64,000 nt of DNA from Gallibacter sp963634825 (GCA_963634825.1 CAVHCP010000003.1:1-64000); one strand, 5' to 3'. Positions 8,579-17,373 are shown, counted from the first letter of the stretch. Notes: generated from the letters alone by a model not told the origin. Numbers and translations: made by a program.

Positions 8579-10579
8579 ATGCGAGAAATTATAAGAGCAG
8601 AGCATAGTGGTTTTTGCTTCGGCGTAAAGCAGGCGATTGAAAAAGCGCAAAATGAAGCAAAAAAGTCTGACAAAAAAATATATAGTATGGGACCGCTTAT
8701 TCATAATAGTATGGTTACAGATGATCTCGAAAAACAGGGAGTATTTATCATAGATACGCTCGACAACTTGCAAGCAGGTGATAAGGTAATAATTCGCTCT
8801 CACGGCATAAAAAAGAGTTTTTACGATGAGGCGGCAGCGAAAGGTATCGAGATTGTAGATGCGACCTGCCCTTATGTAAAACGAATACATAAGCTTGTTT
8901 TTGACGCTCATAAAAAAGGCAAGAGCGTTGTCATAGTCGGTGATAAAAATCATCCTGAGGTTCAAGGAATAAACGGTTGGTGCGAGGATAGCGCTATCGT
9001 ATTAAATGAACCAACCGATATAAAAGCGGACGATATTTTTGTAGTTGCACAGACGACAATACGAAAAGAAAAATTTGATGAGATTGTCAAAAAAATAAAA
9101 GATGACAACGGAGAAATACAGATAGAAAATACGATCTGTGACGCCACTTCAAAAAGGCAGGAGGCATGCGCAAAAACGGCCCAAAATGTCGAGGCGATGA
9201 TAGTTATCGGTGATAAAAAAAGCTCTAATACAAAGAAGCTTTATGAAATAGCCGCTCAAAATTGCAAAAACACCTATTTTATAGACGATATAGCAAATTT
9301 ACCATTGAAAGAAACCGCAAAATATACTAAAATAGGAGTAGCGGCGGGTGCATCGACGCCCGAAAACGCAATTAAGGAGGTTATTGCAAATATGAGTGAG
9401 AATATCACCAGAGAAGAGACCATGCTCGATTACATGGACGAGATTGAAAAATCTCTAAGACTGCCAAGAGGTGGTGAGTTAGTTACAGGAAAGGTTCATC
9501 AGGTTACAGACAAGGAAGTCATAGTAAATCTTGGATGTAAAAAGGACGGAGCTATTCCTGCAAGCGAGATCACGCTTGAGGAAGGACAGACGCTAAAGGA
9601 TGCTTTCCACGAGGGAGACGAGATCACAGCAAAGGTTTTAAAGACAGATGATGGCGACGGAACTATTTTACTATCTAAGAAGAAATTAGAGGCTACAAAG
9701 CACTGGGAAGAAATAGCTCAGGCTTATGAAGATAAAGCTTTAATAGATGTTAACGTAGTTAGACAAGTCAATGGCGGAGTTATCGCAAGCTACAAGCAGG
9801 TACAGGGATTTATTCCTTTGTCACAGCTTTCTGATAGATTTGTAGAAAATCCGGCAGAGTTTATCGGTCAGACTTTGTCAGTAAAGGTTTCAAGAGTTGA
9901 TCAGAGAAGAGGTAAGGCTGTATTTTCTCATAAGGCAAGGCTTTTGGAAGAAAGACAAAAAGCTCTTGAAGAAATTTGGAACAGCATCAATGTTGGCGAT
10001 ATCGTAGAAGGTAAGGTAATGAGATTTACAGACTACGGTGCGTTCGTTGATATCGGAGGACTTGACGGTTTGCTACATATTTCAGAGATATCTTGGGGCA
10101 AGCTGAGACATCCTCAGGAAGCTTTAGAAATCGGACAGACAATCAATGTTAAGATACTTTCGATGAATACCGAAAAAGGTAAGGTTTCACTTGGTTTGAA
10201 ACAGACAATTCCTGAACCTTGGACAGTAATCGACGAAAATTATCAGGTTGGTCAGGTTGTAGAAGGCAAAGTTGTGCAGATCAAGGAATACGGTTGCTTT
10301 GTTGAGCTTGAGCCGGGACTTGACGGACTTGTACATATTTCTGAAGTTTCTCACAAGAGAGTTGCTGACATAAATGATGAGCTAAGTGTCGGAGATAAAG
10401 TTGAGGCTAAGATCCTTGATATCGACAAGGAAAGAAAGAGAATCAGCTTGAGCATCAAGCAGACTACTCAGCCACCTGCAAAGGAAGAAAAAGCAGAGGC
10501 TATAGATGAAGCTCCGATAGCTGAGGAGCCTGAAGTTACAGAAGTAGCCGAGGCAACAGAAGCAACAGAAGCAGAATAA
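8579..10579 (+). CDS. ispH: IspH (HMBPP reductase) fused to ribosomal protein S1
   Basis: A 666-residue bifunctional protein. Residues 1-280 are IspH/LytB, the [4Fe-4S] enzyme that makes IPP and DMAPP in the last step of the MEP pathway. The cluster cysteines are visible: Cys13 (GFCFGV), the DATCPYV Cys and the TICDAT Cys, together with HPEVQG. Residues about 298-630 hold four S1 RNA-binding domains, then an acidic Glu/Ala-rich tail. The fusion is known in Clostridia. Codon use changes at the junction: ATA-rich before about 9390, ATC/AAG/GGT-rich after, as expected for a highly expressed ribosomal protein. Confidence 0.95.
   Translation: MREIIRAEHSGFCFGVKQAIEKAQNEAKKSDKKIYSMGPLIHNSMVTDDLEKQGVFIIDTLDNLQAGDKVIIRSHGIKKSFYDEAAAKGIEIVDATCPYVKRIHKLVFDAHKKGKSVVIVGDKNHPEVQGINGWCEDSAIVLNEPTDIKADDIFVVAQTTIRKEKFDEIVKKIKDDNGEIQIENTICDATSKRQEACAKTAQNVEAMIVIGDKKSSNTKKLYEIAAQNCKNTYFIDDIANLPLKETAKYTKIGVAAGASTPENAIKEVIANMSENITREETMLDYMDEIEKSLRLPRGGELVTGKVHQVTDKEVIVNLGCKKDGAIPASEITLEEGQTLKDAFHEGDEITAKVLKTDDGDGTILLSKKKLEATKHWEEIAQAYEDKALIDVNVVRQVNGGVIASYKQVQGFIPLSQLSDRFVENPAEFIGQTLSVKVSRVDQRRGKAVFSHKARLLEERQKALEEIWNSINVGDIVEGKVMRFTDYGAFVDIGGLDGLLHISEISWGKLRHPQEALEIGQTINVKILSMNTEKGKVSLGLKQTIPEPWTVIDENYQVGQVVEGKVVQIKEYGCFVELEPGLDGLVHISEVSHKRVADINDELSVGDKVEAKILDIDKERKRISLSIKQTTQPPAKEEKAEAIDEAPIAEEPEVTEVAEATEATEAE
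9374..9394 (+). promoter_or_regulatory. internal ribosome site at the IspH/S1 junction
   Basis: AAGGAGG (9374-9380) lies 11 nt before an in-frame ATG (9392). Translation from there gives a 395-residue protein starting MSENITREETMLDYMDEIEKS, which looks like the natural N-terminus of a free-standing clostridial S1 with four S1 domains. It may allow separate production of S1 from the same reading frame. Confidence 0.55.
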
Positions 10580-10600
10580 AATCTAAAATGGACTTAGAAG

Positions 10601-10629
10601 CTCGCACTGTGAAAGGTGCGAGTTTTTAT
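10601..10629 (+). terminator. intrinsic terminator after ispH-S1
   Basis: CTCGCAC (10601-10607) and GTGCGAG (10616-10622) form a 7-bp stem with an 8-nt loop, followed by TTTTTATT. It lies 21 bp after the stop codon. Confidence 0.85.
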
Positions 10630-10657
10630 TAAAAACCGAAAGTTAGAGGGAAATCAT

Positions 10658-11143
10658 ATGATTATAAAATATGCCACAGAAGAAGATATCGAAGCAATTG
10701 CTGCAGTTGAAGCAGAATGTTTTCCGCCTGCTGAAGCCGCAACAGAAAAGGATTTTGTAGCTAGAGTTAAGTATTACGGGAATCACTTTTGGTTGATGTT
10801 CGATGAAGAGAAGTTGATCGCTTTTGTGGATGGTTTTGTTACAGATGAACCGGATTTGACAGATGAAATGTACGAAAATGCGGCTATGCACAACGAAAAT
10901 GGTGCGTGGCAGATGATTTTTGGGGTCAATACGCTACCGGATTACCGTAAGCAAGGACGAGCCGGAGAACTAATATGCCGTGCTATTGATGATGCCAGGA
11001 ACCAAGGAAGAAAAGGACTTGTGCTTACCTGTAAAGAAAAACTGGTTCATTATTATGCAAAATTTGGCTTTGAGGATGAAGGACTCTCTGAAAAGTCTAC
11101 GCATGGAAATGTCGCATGGCATCAGATGCGACTGTCGTTTTGA
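10658..11143 (+). CDS. GNAT-family N-acetyltransferase
   Basis: A 161-residue acetyl-CoA-dependent N-acetyltransferase. The acetyl-CoA loop is seen in VNTLPDYRKQGRAGELI (R/Q-x-x-G-x-A/G type), and the C-terminal YYAKFGFEDEG motif is typical of the fold. The substrate cannot be told; the sequence most resembles the AANAT-like amine acetyltransferases. ATG 10658 follows AGAGGG; an upstream GTG at 10616 lies inside the terminator stem and is rejected. Confidence 0.8.
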   Translation: MIIKYATEEDIEAIAAVEAECFPPAEAATEKDFVARVKYYGNHFWLMFDEEKLIAFVDGFVTDEPDLTDEMYENAAMHNENGAWQMIFGVNTLPDYRKQGRAGELICRAIDDARNQGRKGLVLTCKEKLVHYYAKFGFEDEGLSEKSTHGNVAWHQMRLSF

Positions 11144-11167
11144 CATCTAAAAAAGGAGCTCAACATA

Positions 11168-11794
11168 ATGGCAAAAAAAGATGTAACCCCAATACATATG
11201 TTTATAAATAAATCCTACAACAAAAACAGCGACGAGCTTTTAAAAAAAGCCATCCTTTTATATTGCCAAGAAAAAAATATAAAATTTGCGAAAAAAACAG
11301 ACGGTACTGATGACATAAAGATCATCCGCAAGGACGGGCAAAAGCCATATATGGATGACGGCAATATCGATGCAAATATCAAATTCAATATAAGCCATAC
11401 GGGCGAGATTTTTGTATGTGCGATAGATGACAAGGAGATAGGGATAGATGTGCAAGAAGTGCTTTTAGGGCGAGGCGAAAAGTATGACGATGCGAAAAAA
11501 CTTCATAAACTTGCAGAGAAGTATTTTACAGAAAACGAACATTCGTTTATAATAGAAAATGGCACGAGAGCTTTTTTTGACATTTGGACATATAAAGAGG
11601 CTTATACGAAATTGCTTGGCAAGAGCATTTTTCATACGATAAAAAATATTGAAACGGTTGCAGGTGGCAAGCTGAGAGACAAGATAGGCGATGTATATAT
11701 GACGAGGATAGACATTCCAAACACATCCAATCTTGCATGCGCCGTGGCAAGCTACAGAAAGGAGAACGATATATGTCTAAAAGAAATTTATTGA
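11168..11794 (+). CDS. 4'-phosphopantetheinyl transferase, Sfp type
   Basis: A 208-residue enzyme that moves phosphopantetheine from CoA to a carrier-protein serine. Motifs in order: FNISHTGE (about 77-84), DDKEIGIDVQEV with the Mg-binding acidic pair (about 89-100), and the hallmark FFDIWTYKEAYTKLLG (about 138-153). The carrier could be acyl carrier protein or a peptide/polyketide synthase; no such synthase is in the window. The EamA gene starts inside its 3' end. Confidence 0.85.
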   Translation: MAKKDVTPIHMFINKSYNKNSDELLKKAILLYCQEKNIKFAKKTDGTDDIKIIRKDGQKPYMDDGNIDANIKFNISHTGEIFVCAIDDKEIGIDVQEVLLGRGEKYDDAKKLHKLAEKYFTENEHSFIIENGTRAFFDIWTYKEAYTKLLGKSIFHTIKNIETVAGGKLRDKIGDVYMTRIDIPNTSNLACAVASYRKENDICLKEIY

Positions 11795-12726
11795 GTGCAT
11801 ATATCGCAGCGGTAATATTTACAATATTGACAGGCTTTTCTTTTTTAGGAATCAAACAATGTCAGGGTGATGGCAATCAGCTTGCAATATTGACATACAG
11901 ATATAACTTTGCTTTTATATTTGCGCTCTTGGTTTGGATTTTTGGCATATTTAAAAGCAATATAAAAAAGAATAAGGGCAAGGTCGAAAAAAAGGGAATT
12001 TTGGTCATTACGGCACTTTCATACATAAGCTTTATGATATTTCAGGTTGTCGGTATTTTTTATACAACATCGATAGTCGGCTCTATCATATTTGCCATTA
12101 CACCTATAATAGTACAGATAATAGCGGCGGTCGTTTTGAAGGAGCATAGCAATTTCAAACAAAATATATTTGTAGTAGTTACGATAGCGGCGCTTATATA
12201 TATGATTTTGGCTGGAGCAAACCAGCTCGAATTTAGCTATAAGGGCGTTATATATCTTATGCTTGCAAATGTCTCGATGGCGATATCAAACATCGGTATG
12301 CGCTATCTCAGAAATAACTTCACGCCATTTGATATTTCGATGGTTATATCCGTTTTGGGCTTTTTGATATTTAATATTTTCACTGTGGCGATAGGTATAA
12401 AAACAGGCAACCTCGGCGATTATTTTGAACCGCTTAAGGATACTAAATTTTTGATAGGTACGGCATATCTTGGAGTCGGATGTATACTTATAACATCTCA
12501 GCTTTTGTCATATATGCTTTCTAAATTGCCTGCTATCAATGCTACGATATTTGGCAACGTGGGCACTGCAATTTCAATCGTCGCAGGTATTTTTATACTC
12601 GGCGAACCATTTTATATGTATCATTTTATTTGCAGTATGTTTATAATCATAGGAGTAATCGGAGTAAGTATTTGTGGAGATAATGGAAAAGGCAGCAAGA
12701 CATCTTGCGACAAGACCGAGAAGTGA
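11773..12726 (+). CDS. EamA/DMT-family transporter
   Basis: A 317-residue membrane protein with about ten helices in two EamA repeats (roughly 1-145 and 160-300), the plan of drug/metabolite exporters. The substrate is unknown. ATG 11773 is preferred because AAAGGAGA lies a few bases before it; the upstream ATG at 11737 is in the middle of the PPTase gene and has no such site. It overlaps the PPTase gene by 22 bp and recX by 53 bp. Confidence 0.8.
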   Translation: MSKRNLLSAYIAAVIFTILTGFSFLGIKQCQGDGNQLAILTYRYNFAFIFALLVWIFGIFKSNIKKNKGKVEKKGILVITALSYISFMIFQVVGIFYTTSIVGSIIFAITPIIVQIIAAVVLKEHSNFKQNIFVVVTIAALIYMILAGANQLEFSYKGVIYLMLANVSMAISNIGMRYLRNNFTPFDISMVISVLGFLIFNIFTVAIGIKTGNLGDYFEPLKDTKFLIGTAYLGVGCILITSQLLSYMLSKLPAINATIFGNVGTAISIVAGIFILGEPFYMYHFICSMFIIIGVIGVSICGDNGKGSKTSCDKTEK

Positions 12727-13222
12727 AAAAGAACTTTATGAATATTTAATAAAAAAAGGCTTTTTGAAGGAAGAAATAGATGAGGCAATCAGCATACTAA
12801 AAGAAAACAAGTATCTGGATGACAAAGCATATGCGGCCACATATTTTAGATATGCGCTCGGCAAAAGAAAGTCTGTTTTTAAGATAAAATATGAATTACG
12901 AAACAAAGGCGTATCGGGCGAGGATATAGATCAAGGCATCTTTATCTTTGAGGACGAAAACGAAGTTGACATAAATACGCTTGAGCGCCAAAATGCCGAG
13001 GCGGAAGCAAAAAAATGTTTTGAAAGCAATTTGAAATGCAATGCTAAAAGCAAAAGCGTAAGTGGTAGCGAAGTTGGCGCATATGATCTACATGATATTG
13101 AAGAAAGCGATGAGCTGTGGCAAATCAAGAAAAAAGCATTGGATAAAACGGCAAGAAGGCTCGCCGGTCTTGGATATCCGTCTTCGATGATATCAAGCAT
13201 ACTTGAGGGATTGCGAGGGTAA
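12674..13222 (+). CDS. recX: RecX-family regulator of RecA
   Basis: A 182-residue helical protein with the RecX repeats: EKAARHLATRPRSEKELYEYLIKKGF, ISILKENKYLDDKAYAATYFRYALGKRKSVFKIKYELRNKGV, and a third at the C-terminus (KKALDKTARRLAGLGYPSSMISSIL). RecX binds RecA filaments and limits them. Between repeats 2 and 3 lies an unusually long acidic linker (about 95-150). Start is GTG 12674 or ATG 12683. recA is not nearby. Confidence 0.82.
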   Translation: MEIMEKAARHLATRPRSEKELYEYLIKKGFLKEEIDEAISILKENKYLDDKAYAATYFRYALGKRKSVFKIKYELRNKGVSGEDIDQGIFIFEDENEVDINTLERQNAEAEAKKCFESNLKCNAKSKSVSGSEVGAYDLHDIEESDELWQIKKKALDKTARRLAGLGYPSSMISSILEGLRG

Positions 13223-13300
13223 TAAGGAAAATAAAGGAAATAAGAAAAATACGAAAAATAAAAATAGCAAAGATAGCAAAGAACGCAGAGTTTATGGCTT
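13223..13300. repeat. A-rich low-complexity spacer before tcdA
   Basis: Variations on ATAAGGAAA and ATAGCAAAG fill the spacer, almost free of T-rich blocks on the plus strand. No gene, promoter or hairpin was recognised. Confidence 0.4.
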
Positions 13301-13324
13301 TTATCTATACAAAAGGGACAAAAA

Positions 13325-14020
13325 ATGAATGAAATTTATGAAAGGACAGCAAGGCTTATCGGAGACGACGCCTTGAGCAAGATACAAAATGCAAACATAC
13401 TGCTTTTTGGGCTTGGTGGCGTCGGCGGATATACTGCGGAGGCTTTGTGCAGGGCAGGTATTGGAAATATTACGATAGTTGATTGTGATTTTATAGAAGC
13501 TTCCAATATAAACAGGCAGATAATAGCTACACAAAAAACGATAGGTATCTCAAAGGCAGAGGTTTTAAAAAATAGAATAAGTGATATAAATAATAAGATA
13601 AATGTTGATGCGCGTCACATAAAATATGATAAAGATACAAGGTCACAATTTGATTTTGCACGGTATGATTATATTATAGATGCCATAGATGATGTGCCTG
13701 CAAAGATAGATATCATTTGCAGAGCAAAAGCCGAAAATGTAAGGATAATATCCTCTATGGGTACAGGTAACAAGTTAAATGACAGGCTTTTGCGGATAGA
13801 TGATATACATAAAACAAGTATATGTCCACTAGCCAGAGCTGTAAGGCGAGAGCTAAAAAAGATGGATATAAAGGATGTAAAGGTCGTATATTCGATGGAG
13901 GAACCGATAAAAAAACAGTCACCGCCGGGGACGATTTCTTATGTGCCGGCAGTCGCAGGTCTTATGATCGCAGGCGAGGTGATTCGCGACATAATAAAAT
14001 CAACTGAGCTAAAGAACTAA
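13325..14020 (+). CDS. tcdA: tRNA threonylcarbamoyladenosine dehydratase (ThiF/E1-like)
   Basis: A 231-residue E1-like enzyme that turns t6A37 of tRNA into its cyclic form using ATP. The nucleotide-binding GLGGVGGYTAEAL is at about 29-41, followed by DCDFIEASNINRQI with the conserved Arg, then DAIDDVPAKIDI. The C-terminal region (PGTISYVPAVAGLMIAGEVI) is typical of TcdA/YgdL. It is shorter than the E. coli protein, as in other Firmicutes. GGGA precedes the start. Another ThiF-family role is possible but less likely. Confidence 0.85.
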   Translation: MNEIYERTARLIGDDALSKIQNANILLFGLGGVGGYTAEALCRAGIGNITIVDCDFIEASNINRQIIATQKTIGISKAEVLKNRISDINNKINVDARHIKYDKDTRSQFDFARYDYIIDAIDDVPAKIDIICRAKAENVRIISSMGTGNKLNDRLLRIDDIHKTSICPLARAVRRELKKMDIKDVKVVYSMEEPIKKQSPPGTISYVPAVAGLMIAGEVIRDIIKSTELKN

Positions 14021-14030
14021 GGACGAAATA

Positions 14031-14102
14031 GCAACAAAAAATAATAAAGCAACAAGCAAACTGCAACAAGCAATAAGCAAAAGGCAACGAGCAACGGGCA
14101 AG
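14031..14102. repeat. degenerate GCAACAAGCAA repeats
   Basis: The 11-mer GCAACAAGCAA occurs exactly at 14049-14059 and 14063-14073. Shortened or altered versions lie on both sides (14031 and 14084-14102). The tract has almost no T on the plus strand and ends just before the coaB ribosome site. Confidence 0.6.
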
Positions 14103-14117
14103 AAGAAAGGAATAAAA

Positions 14118-14867
14118 ATGGAAAATACGAAAAAGATAATTATTACAGGCGGACCTACAAATGAACCGATAGATGAGGTAATGAAGATAACAAATATGTC
14201 GACAGGAAGTTTTTCAAAGGCGCTTGCAAAGACATTTTTAGAAAATGGGTATGATGTAACTCTTATATTAAACAAGAGCATATACAGAGAGGATATACCT
14301 AAAGATGTAAACCTTGTGCTTGCCGAAACGACAGATGATATGATAGAGCAGATAAGGGAGCAGGCCGGCAAAAATAATTTTGATGTATGCATACATGCGT
14401 CGGCAGTTGGAGATTATAAGGCGGATTTTTCATTTTTGATGCAGGATATGGCAGAGGAGATTTTTGCAAATATTGAGAGTATAAAATCGGCTGATGATAT
14501 ACTTGCCATTATGCAAAATCCGAGCTGCAAAATAGACAACAGTTCCAAAATAAGCAGCTATCAGTCTGATTTGACAGTCAAGCTTGGACTTACACCAAAA
14601 ATAATATCAAGCCTCAGGGAATGGATGCCAAACACGCTTTTGATAGGCTGTAAGCTCCTCGAAAATGTGCCAAAGGAAGAGCTTTTTGAGGTGGCACAAA
14701 AGCTGTGCAAAAAAAACAATATGGATTACATAATGGCAAATGATTTGGCGGATTTAAGACATGGCAAAAAGGCGAGATATCTTGTAGATAAAAGCGGATA
14801 TACAGGCAAGACATTGGAGGATGCTGTTGCTGTTTTTGATCTCGTGCAAAGTGAGATAGTACTTTAA
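14118..14867 (+). CDS. coaB: phosphopantothenate-cysteine ligase (stand-alone CoaB)
   Basis: A 249-residue enzyme of the DFP C-terminal family that joins cysteine to 4'-phosphopantothenate in coenzyme A synthesis. IIITGGPTNEPIDEVMKITNMSTGSFSKALA at the start is the conserved nucleotide-binding region; HASAVGDYKADF and MANDLADLRHGK are further family motifs. The decarboxylase half (CoaC) is not fused, as in streptococci and some other Firmicutes, and no coaC is next to it. The PPTase upstream uses the pathway's end product. Confidence 0.88.
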   Translation: MENTKKIIITGGPTNEPIDEVMKITNMSTGSFSKALAKTFLENGYDVTLILNKSIYREDIPKDVNLVLAETTDDMIEQIREQAGKNNFDVCIHASAVGDYKADFSFLMQDMAEEIFANIESIKSADDILAIMQNPSCKIDNSSKISSYQSDLTVKLGLTPKIISSLREWMPNTLLIGCKLLENVPKEELFEVAQKLCKKNNMDYIMANDLADLRHGKKARYLVDKSGYTGKTLEDAVAVFDLVQSEIVL

Positions 14868-14880
14868 ATAAGGAGAAAAA

Positions 14881-16125
14881 ATGCAAAATACAATCATATT
14901 AGGTTTAGGCATTGCAGTCCTAATAATAGGGATTATCGTAGTAGCGGTGCTTATTGCAAAAAATATTGCGGCGACATCAAGGGCAAGCAAAGAAAACAGG
15001 GAGATAGCAGAAAGGCAAATAACAAAAGAAGCCGAGCTTGCGACTATGATTTCCGAGGCACGAAAGGAAACGATAGAGACTACTGCAAATAATATCAAAT
15101 TGTTTGGCGATACGGTAGCAAAAAACCAAAAGGCTTCGATAGACAGTCAAAAGGAAACGCTTGAGGAAATGTCGCAAAGGCTCGACAAGCTGACACGAGA
15201 GGTTGCAACTCAGCTTGAAAAAATGTTTGAGGGCAATACAAGGCAGCTTGAGAGTATAAGGGAAACAGTTGACGAAAAATTGCAAAAAACATTAGAGGAG
15301 AGGATAGCCAAATCATTTAATAATGTACAGGAGCGTCTTGAGGCGGTACATAAGGGGCTTGGTGAGATGAAAACGCTTGCGGGTAGCGTGGGAGATCTAA
15401 AAAATATCCTTTCCAGGACAAAAACGAGAGGTATTGTGGGCGAGATACAGCTTGCCGCCATTTTGGAGCAGATTTTGGCGCCTGAGCAGTATGTAGAAAA
15501 TTTCGAGGCAAGAAAAAATAAACGCGTTGAATTTGCTATAAGGATGCCGGGAGCTTCGGGCGGAAATGATTTTGTATATTTGCCGATAGACTCTAAATTC
15601 CCATCGGAAAAATACGAGAGAGTTAAAGAGGCATATGAGCAGGCGGATAAGACAGAAATAGAAAGGACAATAAAGGAGCTTAGAGTTGCGATAAAGGAGG
15701 AAGCAAGGAAAATCCATCAAGGATATGTAAATCCTCCGCTTACGACTGATTTTGCGGTGATGTTTTTGCCGACAGAGGGACTTTATGCGGAGGTTATAAG
15801 GACCGGAGTTGCCGAGGAGATACAGCGCGAATACAAAATAATGTTGGCAGGACCTATGAATATGGCGGCGCTTTTAAACAGTTTACAGATGGGCTTTAAA
15901 ACGCTTGCAATACAAAAGAGAAGCAGTGAGGTTTGGGATATTCTTGCAAAAACAAAGAAGGAATTTGCCACATTTGAAGGACTGCTCAGCAAGGTTAAGA
16001 AAAAAATCGTCGAGGCAAATGAAGAACTTGAAACATTGGTTGGAGTGCGAACAAGGCAGATAAACAGAGCTTTAAAGGATGTTGAAGAACCGACTGCACT
16101 TTTGGAGAGTAGCAATGTCGATTAG
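14881..16125 (+). CDS. rmuC: RmuC-family DNA recombination protein
   Basis: A 414-residue protein with an N-terminal membrane helix (about 4-27), a long coiled coil (30-180) and the nuclease-like RmuC domain (about 185-395), seen in GIVGEIQLAAILEQILAPEQY, LPIDSKFPSEKYERV and FLPTEGLYAEVIR. RmuC limits recombination between inverted repeats in E. coli. Length is normal. GGAG lies before the ATG. Confidence 0.9.
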   Translation: MQNTIILGLGIAVLIIGIIVVAVLIAKNIAATSRASKENREIAERQITKEAELATMISEARKETIETTANNIKLFGDTVAKNQKASIDSQKETLEEMSQRLDKLTREVATQLEKMFEGNTRQLESIRETVDEKLQKTLEERIAKSFNNVQERLEAVHKGLGEMKTLAGSVGDLKNILSRTKTRGIVGEIQLAAILEQILAPEQYVENFEARKNKRVEFAIRMPGASGGNDFVYLPIDSKFPSEKYERVKEAYEQADKTEIERTIKELRVAIKEEARKIHQGYVNPPLTTDFAVMFLPTEGLYAEVIRTGVAEEIQREYKIMLAGPMNMAALLNSLQMGFKTLAIQKRSSEVWDILAKTKKEFATFEGLLSKVKKKIVEANEELETLVGVRTRQINRALKDVEEPTALLESSNVD

Positions 16126-16154
16126 TTTTATGCACGCAAGTAAGAGGCTGACAA

Positions 16155-16847
16155 GTGAGTATATATGCGATAGGAGATTTGCACCTTTCGCAGGATGAGC
16201 GAATAGATAAGCCAATGGATGTATTTGGCAAGGAATGGGAGGATCATCCTGATAAGGTAAAGCAAAACTGGGAACAAAAGATAACAGATGATGATACAGT
16301 CATAGTTGCAGGCGATATCTCGTGGGGATTGAAGCTTGATGAGGCTATGGCTGATTTGGCGTGGGTGCATGCTCTCCCCGGCAAAAAGGTTTGTATAAAA
16401 GGCAATCACGACTTATGGTGGAATGCGATAGGCAAGATAAATGCCTTATTTGACGATATAATATTTTTGCAAAATACAGCCTACGAAACAGAGGATGTAT
16501 GCATATGCGGTACTCGCGGATGGGTGTGCCCCGGTAGCGACAGCTTTAGCGCAGAGGATGAAAAAATCTATAAAAGAGAAGTTTTGCGCCTTGAAAATTC
16601 GCTTAGAGAGGGGCAAAAGACAGGAAAAGAGATAATAGGCGTGCTACATTATCCGCCGACAAATGATAAAAAACAGCTCTCGGGCTTTACAGAGCTCTTT
16701 GAGAAATATTTTGTAAAGCAGGTCGTATATGGCCATTTGCATGCTGCTGATGCGGCTCGAAACAGAGAAGCTTTTAATATAAACGGCGTGACATACAAAT
16801 TGGTGTCGCTCGACGGATTAAAGGCAGATCCGATAAAGCTCAGATAA
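16155..16847 (+). CDS. metallophosphoesterase
   Basis: A 230-residue calcineurin-type phosphoesterase with all metal-binding motifs in order: GDLHLS (7-12), AGDISWG (about 54-60), KGNHDLWW (about 83-90), HYPP, and YGHLHAAD. The start is GTG 16155 with TAAGAGG upstream. The substrate is unknown; related proteins act on nucleotides or phosphoproteins. It closes the coaB-rmuC unit. Confidence 0.85.
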   Translation: MSIYAIGDLHLSQDERIDKPMDVFGKEWEDHPDKVKQNWEQKITDDDTVIVAGDISWGLKLDEAMADLAWVHALPGKKVCIKGNHDLWWNAIGKINALFDDIIFLQNTAYETEDVCICGTRGWVCPGSDSFSAEDEKIYKREVLRLENSLREGQKTGKEIIGVLHYPPTNDKKQLSGFTELFEKYFVKQVVYGHLHAADAARNREAFNINGVTYKLVSLDGLKADPIKLR

Positions 16848-16858
16848 ACGGATAGATA

Positions 16859-16889
16859 TATAATATAATTGAATATAGATTATATTATA
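16859..16889. repeat. perfect A/T-only inverted repeat
   Basis: TATAATATAAT (16859-16869) and ATTATATTATA (16879-16889) form a perfect 11-bp inverted repeat with a 9-nt loop. It lacks a T-run, so it is not a usual terminator. It may be an operator or contain upstream -10-like boxes. Confidence 0.6.
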
Positions 16890-16912
16890 AAACTATACCA
16901 CGGCAGTTAAAT

Positions 16913-16941
16913 TTGACTTGAGACAAAAAATCCTGTACAAT
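16913..16941 (+). promoter_or_regulatory. strong promoter directly at a start codon
   Basis: TTGACT (16913-16918), 17 bp, TACAAT (16936-16941). The start codon of the next gene begins 8 nt after the -10 box, where transcription would begin. No ribosome site lies between, so the mRNA may be leaderless. Confidence 0.75.
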
Positions 16942-16948
16942 CTTTGTC

Positions 16949-17296
16949 ATGGATACGAAAAAGAAGATTATAATTGGATTTGTAGCAATCCTGCTAATAG
17001 CATGTATAGCTGCTATACCAATTGTATTGAGCGGTAATTCATCCGACAAAGATACATTTAAAACAGTCGTAGCAGAGGCGACGGAAGAAAATGTACAAAA
17101 GGTTGAGGATGATGCCGATATTACAAAACAAGAGGTGCAGGTCGAAAAGATCGACCCGTCAGCGAGCGAAAAGCTCGCTACGAAGTTGCATACGCCAAAA
17201 GAAACGTTGATTTTCTTTGGTAGTATTATAGTAGCAAGTTTGGTGCTACTGTTAATTGCTATATTGTTTGCAGTACGCAATCGAAAAAGGGATTAG
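16949..17296 (+). CDS. small protein with two membrane helices
   Basis: A 115-residue protein not recognised as a known family. A basic start leads to helix 1 (about 6-28), then about 55 mostly acidic residues that should lie outside the membrane, helix 2 (about 88-108) and a basic end (RNRKRD). ATG 16949 is the only possible ATG; upstream in the same frame a stop follows without another start. It is a single-gene unit between its own promoter and a terminator. Confidence 0.7.
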   Translation: MDTKKKIIIGFVAILLIACIAAIPIVLSGNSSDKDTFKTVVAEATEENVQKVEDDADITKQEVQVEKIDPSASEKLATKLHTPKETLIFFGSIIVASLVLLLIAILFAVRNRKRD

Positions 17297-17298
17297 GA

Positions 17299-17330
17299 GT
17301 GTCTTGAGAGTTCAAGACACTTTTGCTTTT
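17299..17330 (+). terminator. intrinsic terminator
   Basis: GTGTCTTGA (17299-17307) pairs with TCAAGACAC (17312-17320), a 9-bp perfect stem with a 4-nt loop, followed by TTTTGCTTTT. Confidence 0.9.
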
Positions 17331-17373
17331 ATTATTTTGAAATTTTGTCATTTACCCGAAATTTTTATTATGG

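Noticed and set aside
10616..10657. GTG start giving a longer GNAT protein
   Set aside because: It lies in the terminator stem; AGAGGG supports ATG 10658.
14031..14102. CRISPR-like short repeats
   Set aside because: Units of about 11 bp, degenerate, without regular unique spacers; no cas genes nearby.
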